DNA of 64,000 nt from Prevotella sp. UBA2850 (GTDB lineage Bacteria; Bacteroidota; Bacteroidia; Bacteroidales; Bacteroidaceae), in contig DEFO01000013.1 in the NCBI GenBank assembly GCA_002350805.1, forward strand, positions 1-64,000, written 5' to 3'. Both the position numbers and the translations under genes were made by a program. The first letter of the stretch is position 1. Every line of letters begins with the position of its first letter. Below are positions 34,357 to 42,824 of the stretch, piece after piece. The notes under the pieces are model-generated. The model was given only the letters and a program-made list of their open reading frames with translations, did no database searches and was not told the origin of the DNA.

Positions 34357-36570
34357 CTATGCATACGAATGCATGCCGCCAAGAAAATAGTTGACACCGA
34401 AGTAGGTCATTAGGATGGTGAGGAAGGCCAGGACGCAGTAGAGGTGATAGTGGGTGGTGCTGCGCAGGAAGGGCAGGGAGCGGTCGTGGACGGTCACAGC
34501 ATAGACCATGAAGGTGATGAGGGCCCACACCTCCTTGGGGTCCCAGCTCCAATAGGTGCCCCACGAGACATTGGCCCAGATGGCTCCTACGAAGATGCCG
34601 ATGCCCAGGCAGGTGAGGGCGGGGTAGAGGAAGAGCAGCGACAGATGGCGGGTGACCAGCGCAAGAGGACGGCCATGGGCCAGCAGACCAGCCACACCGC
34701 AGATGAAGGTGAGCGAGAGCAGGGCGAACGACATCATGATGACGCTGACGTGGAGGCTGAGCAGCGGCGAGTTGAGCACGGGCATGAGATGGCTGATCTG
34801 CGGGTCCATCTGACTGATGTGGGAGACAAGCTGGAAAAAGCCCGACATGAGGAACCCGAAGGTGAGCATCACGGGATAGCGGCGCTGCATGAAGAGGGTG
34901 ACGAGCATGACCGCCCACGCCATGAAGAGCATGGTCTCGTAGCCGTTGGACATGGGCACGTGGCCGATGATGATCCAGCGCAGCGACAGACCGAGGGTGA
35001 GGACGAGGAAGGAGAGTGCGAGCACGCCCAGCGCCCACCGCTGGCGGCGGCCGAACATGTTGAGCAGCAGGCAGACGAAGCCCATGGTGAGGTTGACCAT
35101 GAAGAGGATGGTGGCAAAGGGGATGCGGTTGTAGGTGCGCTCGGCGCGGACGCGCAGTGGCGAGGGCAGCGACGACGCCCCGTAGCGCTGCTGGTATTTG
35201 AGCAGTTTCTGGAGGGTCTCGTCCATGCGGTCGTAGTTGCCTGCCTGGGCGTCGGCATGGAGGATGGAGAAGATGGTGCGGATGTACTGCTCGCGGGCGG
35301 GCTCCATCTGCTGGGGGAGTGTCTCCGTGGGGGCATACCACCGGCCCAGGAAGGGGAACACCCTGAGGGGCGTGCCCTGGCGGAGATTCATGATGAGCTG
35401 CAGACGGTCGTCGAGCTTGGCGGCATCCTGGTGCAGCTTGTCGTTCTGTCCGCTGAAGTACTGTTGCAGGTAGGGCCCGATGATGTAGCCGCCCCCCTGC
35501 TGGCTGAAGAAGGTGTTGACGCTGCAATAGGCGGGCAGCTGAAGGGTCTCGCGCAGCGGTCCGCCCTTGACCTTGATGACGGGCTGCTGGCTCCACTCGT
35601 CGGCATAGAAGAGGAAGCCCGTGAGCACCTGCTCAGCGGTATAGCCGGCATAGCGGGGCTTGCCGTAGAGCTTCTTGGTGAAGTCGACGGCGAAGGTCTG
35701 CAGCGGGCAGATGCGGTCGTTGTAGAGGATGTGCAGACGGCCGAAGGCATCGGCTGTGGACGGGGGCAGCACACGAGGGGCGGCGCCGGCGGCGGAAGGG
35801 GCGCACAGCAGGAAGACCAGCAGCAGGACGGAGGGCAGGGCGGTGGCAGAGACGGGGCGCCGGCCAGTGGACTCTGTCCCCTGGCGCAGTAGCTGGCGGT
35901 AGCGGCCACGGGGGTCGACAAGCATCCACACCAGGGCGATGAACAGCAGGGCGTAGCCCAGATAGGTGACGGGGATGCCCCACGGGTCGCTGTTGACGGA
36001 GAGGTAGCTGCCGTGCCCGTCGTTGTCGTAACTGCTCTGGTAGAGGCGCAGATTGTTGTAAGAATAGATATGGTTCATCGAGACCTGCTGCCGGCTGCTG
36101 CGGCCGTCGGGGTGGACGATGGTGAGGAATGACTCGTAGTCGGCGGGGGCGCGGGTGCCCTCGTGATAGACGATGCGGAAACGGTCGAGGCGGATGCTGA
36201 ACGGCAGCGGGTGCTCGTGCATGCCATCAGGGTTGCTGACGAGAAAAGTGGTAGCAGTCTGACCCGTGCGCAGGTGGACGATGCCCTGGCGGCCGGTGAG
36301 ATGGGTGATGAGCGCTCCGGCGAGGATGATGATGAACGACAGGTGGAGCACCACGGTGGACAGACGGCGCACCTTGCGGCGGAGGAACCAGGCGACGGCC
36401 ACTGCCGCCAGCACCGCCCACAGCAGACTGAACCACCAGGCGCCATAGACATGCTCAGACACGAAGGCGGTGCCCTGGTATTTCTCGACGATGGTGGTGG
36501 CAGCCATGACGACTACCACCACCATGTAGAGGATGATGAGTGCTCTCTTCATGATGAGTGCCCTCTGCAT
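34357..36570 (-). CDS. cytochrome c biogenesis protein, ResB-CcsA fusion
   Basis: A 737-residue inner membrane protein for system II cytochrome c maturation: it moves heme outward and ligates it to CxxCH motifs. The N-terminal ResB-like part (about 1-240) has four membrane helices and a periplasmic region. The C-terminal CcsA-like part (about 480-737) holds several helices with the WWD-type heme-handling segment WANVSWGTYWSWDPKEVWALIT and conserved histidines. Start: ATG directly abutting the upstream stop (36570) or the ATG at 36552. It sits immediately downstream of a di-heme oxidoreductase gene, its probable client. Confidence 0.88.
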   Translation of the reverse strand: MQRALIMKRALIILYMVVVVVMAATTIVEKYQGTAFVSEHVYGAWWFSLLWAVLAAVAVAWFLRRKVRRLSTVVLHLSFIIILAGALITHLTGRQGIVHLRTGQTATTFLVSNPDGMHEHPLPFSIRLDRFRIVYHEGTRAPADYESFLTIVHPDGRSSRQQVSMNHIYSYNNLRLYQSSYDNDGHGSYLSVNSDPWGIPVTYLGYALLFIALVWMLVDPRGRYRQLLRQGTESTGRRPVSATALPSVLLLVFLLCAPSAAGAAPRVLPPSTADAFGRLHILYNDRICPLQTFAVDFTKKLYGKPRYAGYTAEQVLTGFLFYADEWSQQPVIKVKGGPLRETLQLPAYCSVNTFFSQQGGGYIIGPYLQQYFSGQNDKLHQDAAKLDDRLQLIMNLRQGTPLRVFPFLGRWYAPTETLPQQMEPAREQYIRTIFSILHADAQAGNYDRMDETLQKLLKYQQRYGASSLPSPLRVRAERTYNRIPFATILFMVNLTMGFVCLLLNMFGRRQRWALGVLALSFLVLTLGLSLRWIIIGHVPMSNGYETMLFMAWAVMLVTLFMQRRYPVMLTFGFLMSGFFQLVSHISQMDPQISHLMPVLNSPLLSLHVSVIMMSFALLSLTFICGVAGLLAHGRPLALVTRHLSLLFLYPALTCLGIGIFVGAIWANVSWGTYWSWDPKEVWALITFMVYAVTVHDRSLPFLRSTTHYHLYCVLAFLTILMTYFGVNYFLGGMHSYA

Positions 36571-38331
36571 TTAAATAGACTCGATGAACTTCACGACGGC
36601 ATCGCGGTCGGCCTTCGGCAGGTTGTAGAACTTCTCGGTAGACGAGTAGGCATCGGACTTCTTGGAGTAGCCGTGCCACATGATGGCCTCGATGACGGTG
36701 CGGGCACGGGTGTCGTGCAGACGGTCGTCGGCACCGGTGAGCTGGCGGCTCAGTCCACGTCCCCACAGGGGTGTGGTGCGACACCAGCCGGTGCGGATGT
36801 CGTTGATCATCCACAAACGGTGCTGTACCATGTCGGTGTAGGGCCAGATGGTCTGGTTGGGATACTTCGGCAGTACAGAGGCAGCGTCCTTGCCGATGCT
36901 CTTGGCATAGGCCTTGATGCTGGCGTCGACCCAGTAGTTGTCGGAGCCGGTCTTCCACGAGGGGCGGTGGCACTGGGCGCATCCTATCTGAGTGAAGAGG
37001 GTCTTTCCACGCTTCACGGCAGCATCGTCGAGGTTGCGGGCGGCAGGAACAGCCAGTCCGCGGTGCCACACCATGAACTGATAGTACTGCTTGTCGGTCA
37101 TCTCCTCCTCACCATTGTATGGCGAGCTGTTGAGCAGGTATTTCTCAAAGGTACTCTTGTAGGCCACCGTGGGGGTGTTGAGGATTTCGTAGACGCGGTT
37201 GGCAATGCCCTCGCTGGTGCCGTCGGCATAGTAGGGGTGCAGGATGCTGGCTTCGGAGCGGCCGTGCTCCTTGATGTAGCTGATGACCTCGTTGTCCTCG
37301 CTCTGGGCTTTGGCCCATGCCGTGGTGGTGTAGAGCCAGTGGCGGTCGGAACGTGTGACGTTGGTGATGTTCCAAATGGCATTGGCGCCGGCACCATCTT
37401 GCAGCGAGCCGCGGGTCATGGCATAGGTGAAGCGCTTCAGCGGACCGTGTGTGCCGTGGTGACTGCCCGTGTCGTTGTAGGGGGCTGAATAGTAGGCAGA
37501 AGCCTTGAAGGTGTTGGTCTCTTTGTCCCACATGGCAGGGTTGAGGTCGACATAAGGAGCCTCTGCGCGCCACTGTGCCTCGATGTCCTCGTCGGTCAGC
37601 GCGTCGAGCAGACCAGTGCCGTAGACACCGATGGTGGACTCCAGGCGTACATCGTAGTTGGTGGGCCTGGGGTTGGTGTTGAAGGCATGCTGCGGGATGG
37701 TCACCTCGGGATAGATGAGCTCGTAGGCCTCGCCGTCGGGGAACTTCATGGCCAGTCCGCTCTCCATCTGCGTGACGGTTTTCCACTCGATATTGATGAG
37801 ACTCTCGTCGATGGGAGCCTTGAAGGGCGACATGGCCTGGGTCTGCGGCATGCCGGTCACCTCGCTGATGTAGGCATTGTTGTCGGGATGGTAGATGACC
37901 AGCAGATAGCCGTTGCCGATGGCGTTGGCACGGTATTCGGTTTGGCGCTTGCCGTGGCCGTAGCTGGGGTGGCAGGCGATGCAGCTGTTGCGCACCCATG
38001 CGGGGCCCAGTCCCTTGCGTGGTGCCTGCTCGAAGGTGTAGAGGTGCTCGAAGAAGTCCTCGCCGGTGTTGAAGTCTTCTTCCATGCCTGCCACATTCTC
38101 AACAGCCGGGGCGGCGGCAGAATAACTGGCTTTCTCGGTGGTGCCGAGCAGTCCGCCAGGATACCACTCGTCGGCGCTGAACACGTCGTTGGCCTTGCCG
38201 AACACTTCCTCGCCAGGCACCAGGGGACCCAGGTCGCTGCCTTCGTCGTCGCTGTCGGAACAAGCGGATAGCAACGGGGCTGCCAACAGCGCTGCGAAAG
38301 CCCATTTCGATAGATTTTGCATGTGATTCAT
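36571..38331 (-). CDS. di-heme oxidoreductase (DHOR) lipoprotein
   Basis: A 586-residue exported lipoprotein (lipobox LLSAC, C24) with two c-type heme sites: C117-I-A-C-H121 and C451-A-Q-C-H455. The family (DUF1111/DHOR, loosely 'thiol oxidoreductase') is related to di-heme cytochrome c peroxidases. It commonly neighbours imelysins, as here. Likely role: an electron-transfer or redox step in iron or heme acquisition at the cell surface or periplasm. Its stop codon touches the start of the ResB-CcsA gene, so the cytochrome and its maturation factor are expressed together. Confidence 0.88.
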   Translation of the reverse strand: MNHMQNLSKWAFAALLAAPLLSACSDSDDEGSDLGPLVPGEEVFGKANDVFSADEWYPGGLLGTTEKASYSAAAPAVENVAGMEEDFNTGEDFFEHLYTFEQAPRKGLGPAWVRNSCIACHPSYGHGKRQTEYRANAIGNGYLLVIYHPDNNAYISEVTGMPQTQAMSPFKAPIDESLINIEWKTVTQMESGLAMKFPDGEAYELIYPEVTIPQHAFNTNPRPTNYDVRLESTIGVYGTGLLDALTDEDIEAQWRAEAPYVDLNPAMWDKETNTFKASAYYSAPYNDTGSHHGTHGPLKRFTYAMTRGSLQDGAGANAIWNITNVTRSDRHWLYTTTAWAKAQSEDNEVISYIKEHGRSEASILHPYYADGTSEGIANRVYEILNTPTVAYKSTFEKYLLNSSPYNGEEEMTDKQYYQFMVWHRGLAVPAARNLDDAAVKRGKTLFTQIGCAQCHRPSWKTGSDNYWVDASIKAYAKSIGKDAASVLPKYPNQTIWPYTDMVQHRLWMINDIRTGWCRTTPLWGRGLSRQLTGADDRLHDTRARTVIEAIMWHGYSKKSDAYSSTEKFYNLPKADRDAVVKFIESI

Positions 38332-38377
38332 CAGTAGATACTTTTTGATGGTTATAGGTTTTTATCAATGGAGAAAA

Positions 38378-38406
38378 GCGTCACGCCCTGTTCAGGGCGC
38401 AGACGC
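38378..38406 (-). terminator. hairpin with T-rich tail inside the iron operon
   Basis: GCGTC and GCCCTG pair with CAGGGC and GACGC around a 2-nt loop; on the minus strand TTTTCT follows. It lies between imelysin and the di-heme gene and may partly terminate transcription, lowering downstream expression. Confidence 0.6.
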
Positions 38407-38439
38407 TGTAGTCTTTTCTTTTGCTCCAGGCAGGGAGAG

Positions 38440-39711
38440 TTAATCCCAGTCCTCATCGTCGACAAACTCCTTGCCCCAGACGGTGCTGCAGTACTTCACA
38501 AAGGGAGCAGGCATGCTGCCAATCTTGCTGATGGCATTGCTGAAGGCATTGACGGTGGCGCTGTTGGCCGTGGTCTCACCGACGCTCTTGAAGAAGGCGT
38601 CGAAGCTGGTGCTGGCTGCGCTGCCGTTGGTGGAACCGTACCACACGTTGCGGATGGAGCGGATATTATCCTGGAAGTCGCGGATGGAGTTGTAGCTGTA
38701 GGGCGACTCGACATACGAGATGTCGCCGGCCGAGAAGGGGTTGGCAATCTTGGCTGTTCCCACCTCGTTGGCAATGCCCACACACGAGCCCTCGTCGTCG
38801 GAGAGCACCTGGGCGATGGCAGCCTTCAGGGTCTTGAACGTGCTCTTGCTGTTCTGTCCGGCACCCATGAGATTCTCGCCAAACGACAGGCCGTTCTCTG
38901 TGAGGTAGTCCAGACCGGCAGCTTTGACGACTGCCATGCGGCTGGCATTCTTGGCGGTCTGTCCTTCCCAAGCCACCTGCAGCTGGAAGCAACGCTGCTT
39001 GAGCAGGGTGCAGATGGTCTGTGCATACTTCAGCTCTTGAGCTCCGGAGATGCGCTCGAAGTTCTTATAGGTGTCGTTGCCTTGTAGTTCGGCCACCTTG
39101 CGGGGCTGTCCGTTGCGGAAGAGGATGAACTCAAGGGCGTGGAAGCCCAGGATGGTGGCATCCTCGAGCATCTCGTTGTTCATGCCATTGTTGAAATAGC
39201 TGAGCAGCAGCGCACGGTTGAGCGGCCATGAGTCGATGGTGGGGTCGATGTCGAAGTCGGAGGCGGCACCCATGAGGAAGGCCTCGCTGCGCTCCCAGTT
39301 CTCGCGGGCATCCTTGAAGTCCTCGCAGGCCTCGTTGATCTGTGCCTGCGTGATGTTGCTGACGGTCAGACCGTTGAGGGTCTCCTCAAGGTCTTCCACA
39401 TCGTCGGCCAGATTGGTGTAGGTGGGGATGATTACGTCGCTGACCAGGCGGGCCAGTACGTTGCGCAGGAAAGACTCCTGCTCGGTAGTGAGGTTGGACT
39501 TGGCGATGATGCCATTGGCAGCCTCCAGCTGGTTGACGACCGATGTACAGGCATCGATGGCCTCGTTGCCATAGGTTCTGTCCTTATACTTGGCATCGTC
39601 GACAATGGTGGAGTCGTCGTTTTTCTTGTTGTCATCATCGTCGTCGCTGCAGGACGTGAATGTCAGCGCGCCCAACAGGACGGCAACCGACAGGATAAAA
39701 AACTTTTTCAT
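38440..39711 (-). CDS. imelysin family lipoprotein (M75)
   Basis: A 423-residue exported lipoprotein (lipobox LTFTSC, C21, followed by an unusually acidic DDDDDNKKNDD linker). The family motif GxHxxE is present as G189-F-H191-A-L-E194 in GFHALEFILF. Imelysins (IrpA/ICMP type) are helical periplasmic or surface proteins implicated in iron uptake; despite the peptidase name most lack shown protease activity. Located between the porin and the di-heme oxidoreductase in one same-strand array. Confidence 0.9.
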   Translation of the reverse strand: MKKFFILSVAVLLGALTFTSCSDDDDDNKKNDDSTIVDDAKYKDRTYGNEAIDACTSVVNQLEAANGIIAKSNLTTEQESFLRNVLARLVSDVIIPTYTNLADDVEDLEETLNGLTVSNITQAQINEACEDFKDARENWERSEAFLMGAASDFDIDPTIDSWPLNRALLLSYFNNGMNNEMLEDATILGFHALEFILFRNGQPRKVAELQGNDTYKNFERISGAQELKYAQTICTLLKQRCFQLQVAWEGQTAKNASRMAVVKAAGLDYLTENGLSFGENLMGAGQNSKSTFKTLKAAIAQVLSDDEGSCVGIANEVGTAKIANPFSAGDISYVESPYSYNSIRDFQDNIRSIRNVWYGSTNGSAASTSFDAFFKSVGETTANSATVNAFSNAISKIGSMPAPFVKYCSTVWGKEFVDDEDWD

Positions 39712-39778
39712 GTTCTCTTTTTTACGTTAAATCAAAATATATTTCGTTGTCTCTTATTCTTTGTGACTGCTTCACGGT

Positions 39779-41074
39779 CTACAAGAAGAAACCCTCGTAG
39801 GCGATGCCTATGTTAACAGATGGCTCGTTGTTGTAGAGCGACTTGAGGAACCGGTTGCTGTATTCGGCCTTGATGGCAATCTGCGGAATGGGGTGATAGT
39901 TCACTCCCACGGCCATGCGCTTCACGGCTGTATAGTCGTAGGCCGTTCCCTTGGTGTTGCTGGCATAGGGGTTGTATTGCTCGTAGCGTCCGAAGAGATA
40001 CATCTTCTGCTGCTGTTCGCGCAGGCGGCTGATCTGCGAGAAAATGTCGTAGCCAGCCTCTATGCCCACTGCATAGGCATTCTTGCTGACGAATGCCGAG
40101 TGCTTGAACGGAGATTTGGAGTTCAGACGGTTGTACACATACTTCAACTGTGCTGCATCGCCCAGGTAACCGTAGTCGGCCTGTCCGCGTACGATCCAGT
40201 TGTGACCGTTATAGGTGAAGTCGAGGGCTCCGACGAGCACCTGTCCCTTATACTCGGCATCCACACCGCTGGCATTGCGCGGATAGCTGTTGCCGATGCT
40301 CTCACCATAATAGCCGCTCAAGCCGATGCGCAGACCGGGAATGCTGTAGTTGTCGAGACGCAGGGCCACACCGTATTTATTCGCCACATCGTATTCCAGG
40401 GGTGATGCCGGTCCTTTGTGAATCCATCCGGTATTGGTGAAGTTGTCGGCATTCAGGCCCGCCAGCAACTGAGCCTCATAGCGGAAGTCGCCCGAACGGC
40501 CGAAGAAGCTCACACCCGTCTGGTGCCATGTGGAGGGCAGGATGGTGTTCTCTCCTTCAGGACGGTAGACGGTGAAGAAGTTCAACGGCTCATGATGGGC
40601 ATTGTTCAGGCCCACGGGTACGACGATGTGGCCGAAGCGCAGATTGGCAGCCCGCGAGAAGGTCTTCTGAATCCAAAACTGCTCGAGCTCCACCTCGCCG
40701 CCTTTCTCCACTTCCTGTTCCCATTCGCCGCCTTCCTCGTCTTCTTTCTCGTAAGCCAGACCGTTGCCGCCGTGCTCAAACTCAATCTCAGTGCCGAGCG
40801 ACCAGCCCTTGCCGAAGTTGTAGCCCAGATAAATCACTACATGCGGCAGGTCGAACTTGCCGTGGCTAGGGTCGTTGCTGTGTTGCTCGGGCTGGCTGTA
40901 GCGGCTCACATGGTCGCTGAAGAAGTTGCGCGAGTAGGCCACCTCGCCGTAGCCGCCAATGCTCAGTCTCTTGCCATTGGCATGATTCATCACACTGTCG
41001 GCAGCACTCACCTGTGCCGATGCCGTGGCAGCAATCGAGATAAAAGCGATGAAAAACGAGAATAATCTTTTCAT
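39779..41074 (-). CDS. outer membrane porin-like beta-barrel
   Basis: A 431-residue protein with a signal peptide (MKRLFSFFIAFISIAATASA) and a long series of amphipathic strands ending in an aromatic residue region, IAYEGFFL. GGYGEVAYSRNFF, FWIQKTFSRAANLRFGHIVVPVGLNN and YRPEGENTILPSTWHQTG are typical of phosphate-selective/OprP-like porins of Bacteroidota. An acidic loop (EKEDEEGGEWEQEVEKGGE) might bind cations. Start chosen at 41074 where the signal peptide begins. It is the first gene of the iron/heme array. Confidence 0.82.
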   Translation of the reverse strand: MKRLFSFFIAFISIAATASAQVSAADSVMNHANGKRLSIGGYGEVAYSRNFFSDHVSRYSQPEQHSNDPSHGKFDLPHVVIYLGYNFGKGWSLGTEIEFEHGGNGLAYEKEDEEGGEWEQEVEKGGEVELEQFWIQKTFSRAANLRFGHIVVPVGLNNAHHEPLNFFTVYRPEGENTILPSTWHQTGVSFFGRSGDFRYEAQLLAGLNADNFTNTGWIHKGPASPLEYDVANKYGVALRLDNYSIPGLRIGLSGYYGESIGNSYPRNASGVDAEYKGQVLVGALDFTYNGHNWIVRGQADYGYLGDAAQLKYVYNRLNSKSPFKHSAFVSKNAYAVGIEAGYDIFSQISRLREQQQKMYLFGRYEQYNPYASNTKGTAYDYTAVKRMAVGVNYHPIPQIAIKAEYSNRFLKSLYNNEPSVNIGIAYEGFFL

Positions 41075-41099
41075 TTCAATCTGTTTTTTGTTGTGGCTG

Positions 41100-41130
41100 C
41101 AAAGGTAGCAGGTTGAGGAAAAATGCACAA
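41100..41130 (-). promoter_or_regulatory. promoter of porin-imelysin-DHOR-ccs array
   Basis: On the minus strand TTG (41130-41128), 20 nt, TACCTTTG (41107-41100); leader about 20 nt. Between here and the terminators at 41440 (about 310 bp) I see no gene. Confidence 0.7.
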
Positions 41131-41439
41131 TACCTAAAAATCATGTTATTGCAGAGTGCCTTTGTTCATGGGAAATGATGATGAAGAAAGTGATAGAAAG
41201 CATGCGGTTCTCATTGCGGTCTCGCCTTCATGACTCCTACGTTAAGTCTCGAATTGAAAAGAAGTCAGAACTTCTGAGGCTATTTTTGCGGGAATGGCAA
41301 TGATTGCCGCACGCTTAATGATAAAAATCCTATCATATGGCAAAGGTACAACGTTAAGTGGGAGTGTGCAATACTTACTAATGGGTAATTCCCCGGTCAT
41401 CATTACTAGGTATGCACCGGTCGGAGTAATGAAAAGAAA

Positions 41440-41520
41440 AGGATGCAAGTCGCTTCCGACTCACATCCTGTATGATGGTATAAAAAGAAAAGGATGCAAG
41501 TCGCTCTCGACTTACATCCT
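41440..41520 (-). terminator. two tandem terminator hairpins after butyrate kinase
   Basis: Two copies, 51 bp apart (41440-41468 and 41491-41520), of a stem AGGATG-AAGTCG / CGACTT-CATCCT. On the minus strand each is followed by a T-rich tail (TTTTCTTTT), forming consecutive rho-independent terminators downstream of buk. The tandem arrangement looks like a local duplication. Confidence 0.88.
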
Positions 41521-41549
41521 GTATGGTGGTATAAAAGTTTGTCAGCTTT

Positions 41550-42611
41550 TTATTCGTACACCTTGATTTCCTGTTCGCCGCGCATGGCCCGCAGCACGTT
41601 CATGGCCAATGCAGTCAGCTCGTCCTCGCCGGGATAGACGAATACGGGGGCCAGATAGGTGAGCCGCTGCTTCAGTCCGTCGGTGACATACTGGCTCTTG
41701 GCAATGGCGCCTGTGAGGATGATGGCGTCGACATGTCCGTTGGTCGACGGTGCGAGCGACGACAGCCAGCGCGAGATGCTGTAGATCATGGCATCGAGCA
41801 CGAGCTTAGCATGCTTGTCGCCATTGGCAATGCGCTGTTCCACCTCGCGGCAGTCGTTGGTGCCCAGATGGGCGGTCAGACCGCTGTGGCCGTTGATTTT
41901 GCGCAGCATCTCGGCCTCGTTGTACTTGCCGCTGTAGCAGAGTTTCACCAGTTGGACGGTGGGCAGCATGCCGGCACGTGAGGGAGAGAACGGTCCGTCG
42001 CCGCTCAGAGCGTCGCTGCACTCGATGGCGCGGCCGTGATGATGCATGGCAAACGAGATGCCGCTGCCCATGTGGCAGACGATGAGGTCTTGCTCCTCGT
42101 ATTTCACCCCGTGCTCCTTGCAGTAGCGCTTGGCTATCTCACGCTGGTTCAGCGCGTGCCAGATGGTCTGGTGGGGCAGCTCGGGCATACCGGTGATGCG
42201 AGCCACGTCGTCGAGCTCGTCGACCACACCGGGGTCTACCGTGAAGGCACGGCAGCCGGGAATCTCCTTGGCCATGCTCAGGGCGATGAGCGAGCCCAGG
42301 TTGCAAGCATGATGCAGGCGGGGATGCTTCGTGTCCTCAATCACTTTCTCGTTCAGCTCGTACACACCGCTCTCGATGGGCTTCACCAGTCCGCCACGGC
42401 CTACGATGACGTCGAAGTCGAGCGAGATGCCTTGTCGCTGCAGTTCCTCAATGAGTTTTTCCTTACGATAGTCGAACTCATCCATGATGAACGGGTAGCG
42501 GCACAATTCTTCAAACGGGTGGTTCAGCGTTGCGTGCATCACCAGTTTCTCATCGTCGAACACACCAATCTTGGTGGAAATCATTCCGGGGTTGATGGCT
42601 AGTATTTTCAT
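41550..42611 (-). CDS. buk: butyrate kinase
   Basis: A 353-residue member of the acetate/butyrate kinase (ASKHA) fold, which interconverts butyryl-phosphate and butyrate with ADP/ATP. The start MKILAINPGMISTKIGVF is the phosphate-1 loop; VCHMGSGISFAMHHHGR and ALSGDGPFSPSRAG are typical of butyrate rather than acetate kinases. No phosphotransbutyrylase gene is adjacent, and branched-chain acids are possible substrates. A 12-bp palindrome lies directly upstream of the ATG. Confidence 0.93.
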   Translation of the reverse strand: MKILAINPGMISTKIGVFDDEKLVMHATLNHPFEELCRYPFIMDEFDYRKEKLIEELQRQGISLDFDVIVGRGGLVKPIESGVYELNEKVIEDTKHPRLHHACNLGSLIALSMAKEIPGCRAFTVDPGVVDELDDVARITGMPELPHQTIWHALNQREIAKRYCKEHGVKYEEQDLIVCHMGSGISFAMHHHGRAIECSDALSGDGPFSPSRAGMLPTVQLVKLCYSGKYNEAEMLRKINGHSGLTAHLGTNDCREVEQRIANGDKHAKLVLDAMIYSISRWLSSLAPSTNGHVDAIILTGAIAKSQYVTDGLKQRLTYLAPVFVYPGEDELTALAMNVLRAMRGEQEIKVYE

Positions 42612-42616
42612 AATAT

Positions 42617-42628
42617 CTATTGCAATAG
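42617..42628. promoter_or_regulatory. palindrome upstream of buk
   Basis: CTATTGCAATAG, a perfect 12-bp palindrome five bases before the buk start; a possible operator in the leader. Confidence 0.35.
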
Positions 42629-42655
42629 GTTAAAGGTTTTTCAGAATATTCTTTG

Positions 42656-42685
42656 CAAAAATATAAAAAAAAACTGAAACACCAA
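42656..42685 (-). promoter_or_regulatory. promoter of buk
   Basis: Minus-strand TTG (42685-42683), 19 nt, TATTTTTG (42663-42656); leader about 35 nt containing the palindrome. Confidence 0.6.
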
Positions 42686-42754
42686 TAAAACCATCGCATA
42701 ATTAGCGTTTTTTATGAGAGGCTTCTCGCTTTTCACTTCTCACCTGGTGCCAAG

Positions 42755-42801
42755 AAAAAACTCCCCCGTTGCCTGGAAAGTGTTCCAAGCGAGCGGGGGA
42801 G
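42755..42801 (-). terminator. terminator of the xylan operon
   Basis: Minus strand: CTCCCCCG ... TGGAA/TTCCA ... CGGGGGAG followed by TTTTTTCTT. A strong rho-independent terminator after the GH43 gene. Between it and the buk promoter lies a fragment resembling the CTTTTCACTTCTCACC repeat words (about 42728-42743). Confidence 0.9.
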
Positions 42802-42824
42802 GGGGAAGGGAGAGTCGTTGAGGG

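Noticed and set aside
34444..35892. 482-codon open frame on the plus strand
   Set aside because: Antisense to the ResB-CcsA gene; composition is Gly/Val/His-rich as expected for a GC-rich shadow frame, with no motif.
41242..41448. 68-codon minus-strand ORF between the porin promoter and the buk terminators
   Set aside because: Its start lies in a terminator hairpin and no promoter or family resemblance is seen.
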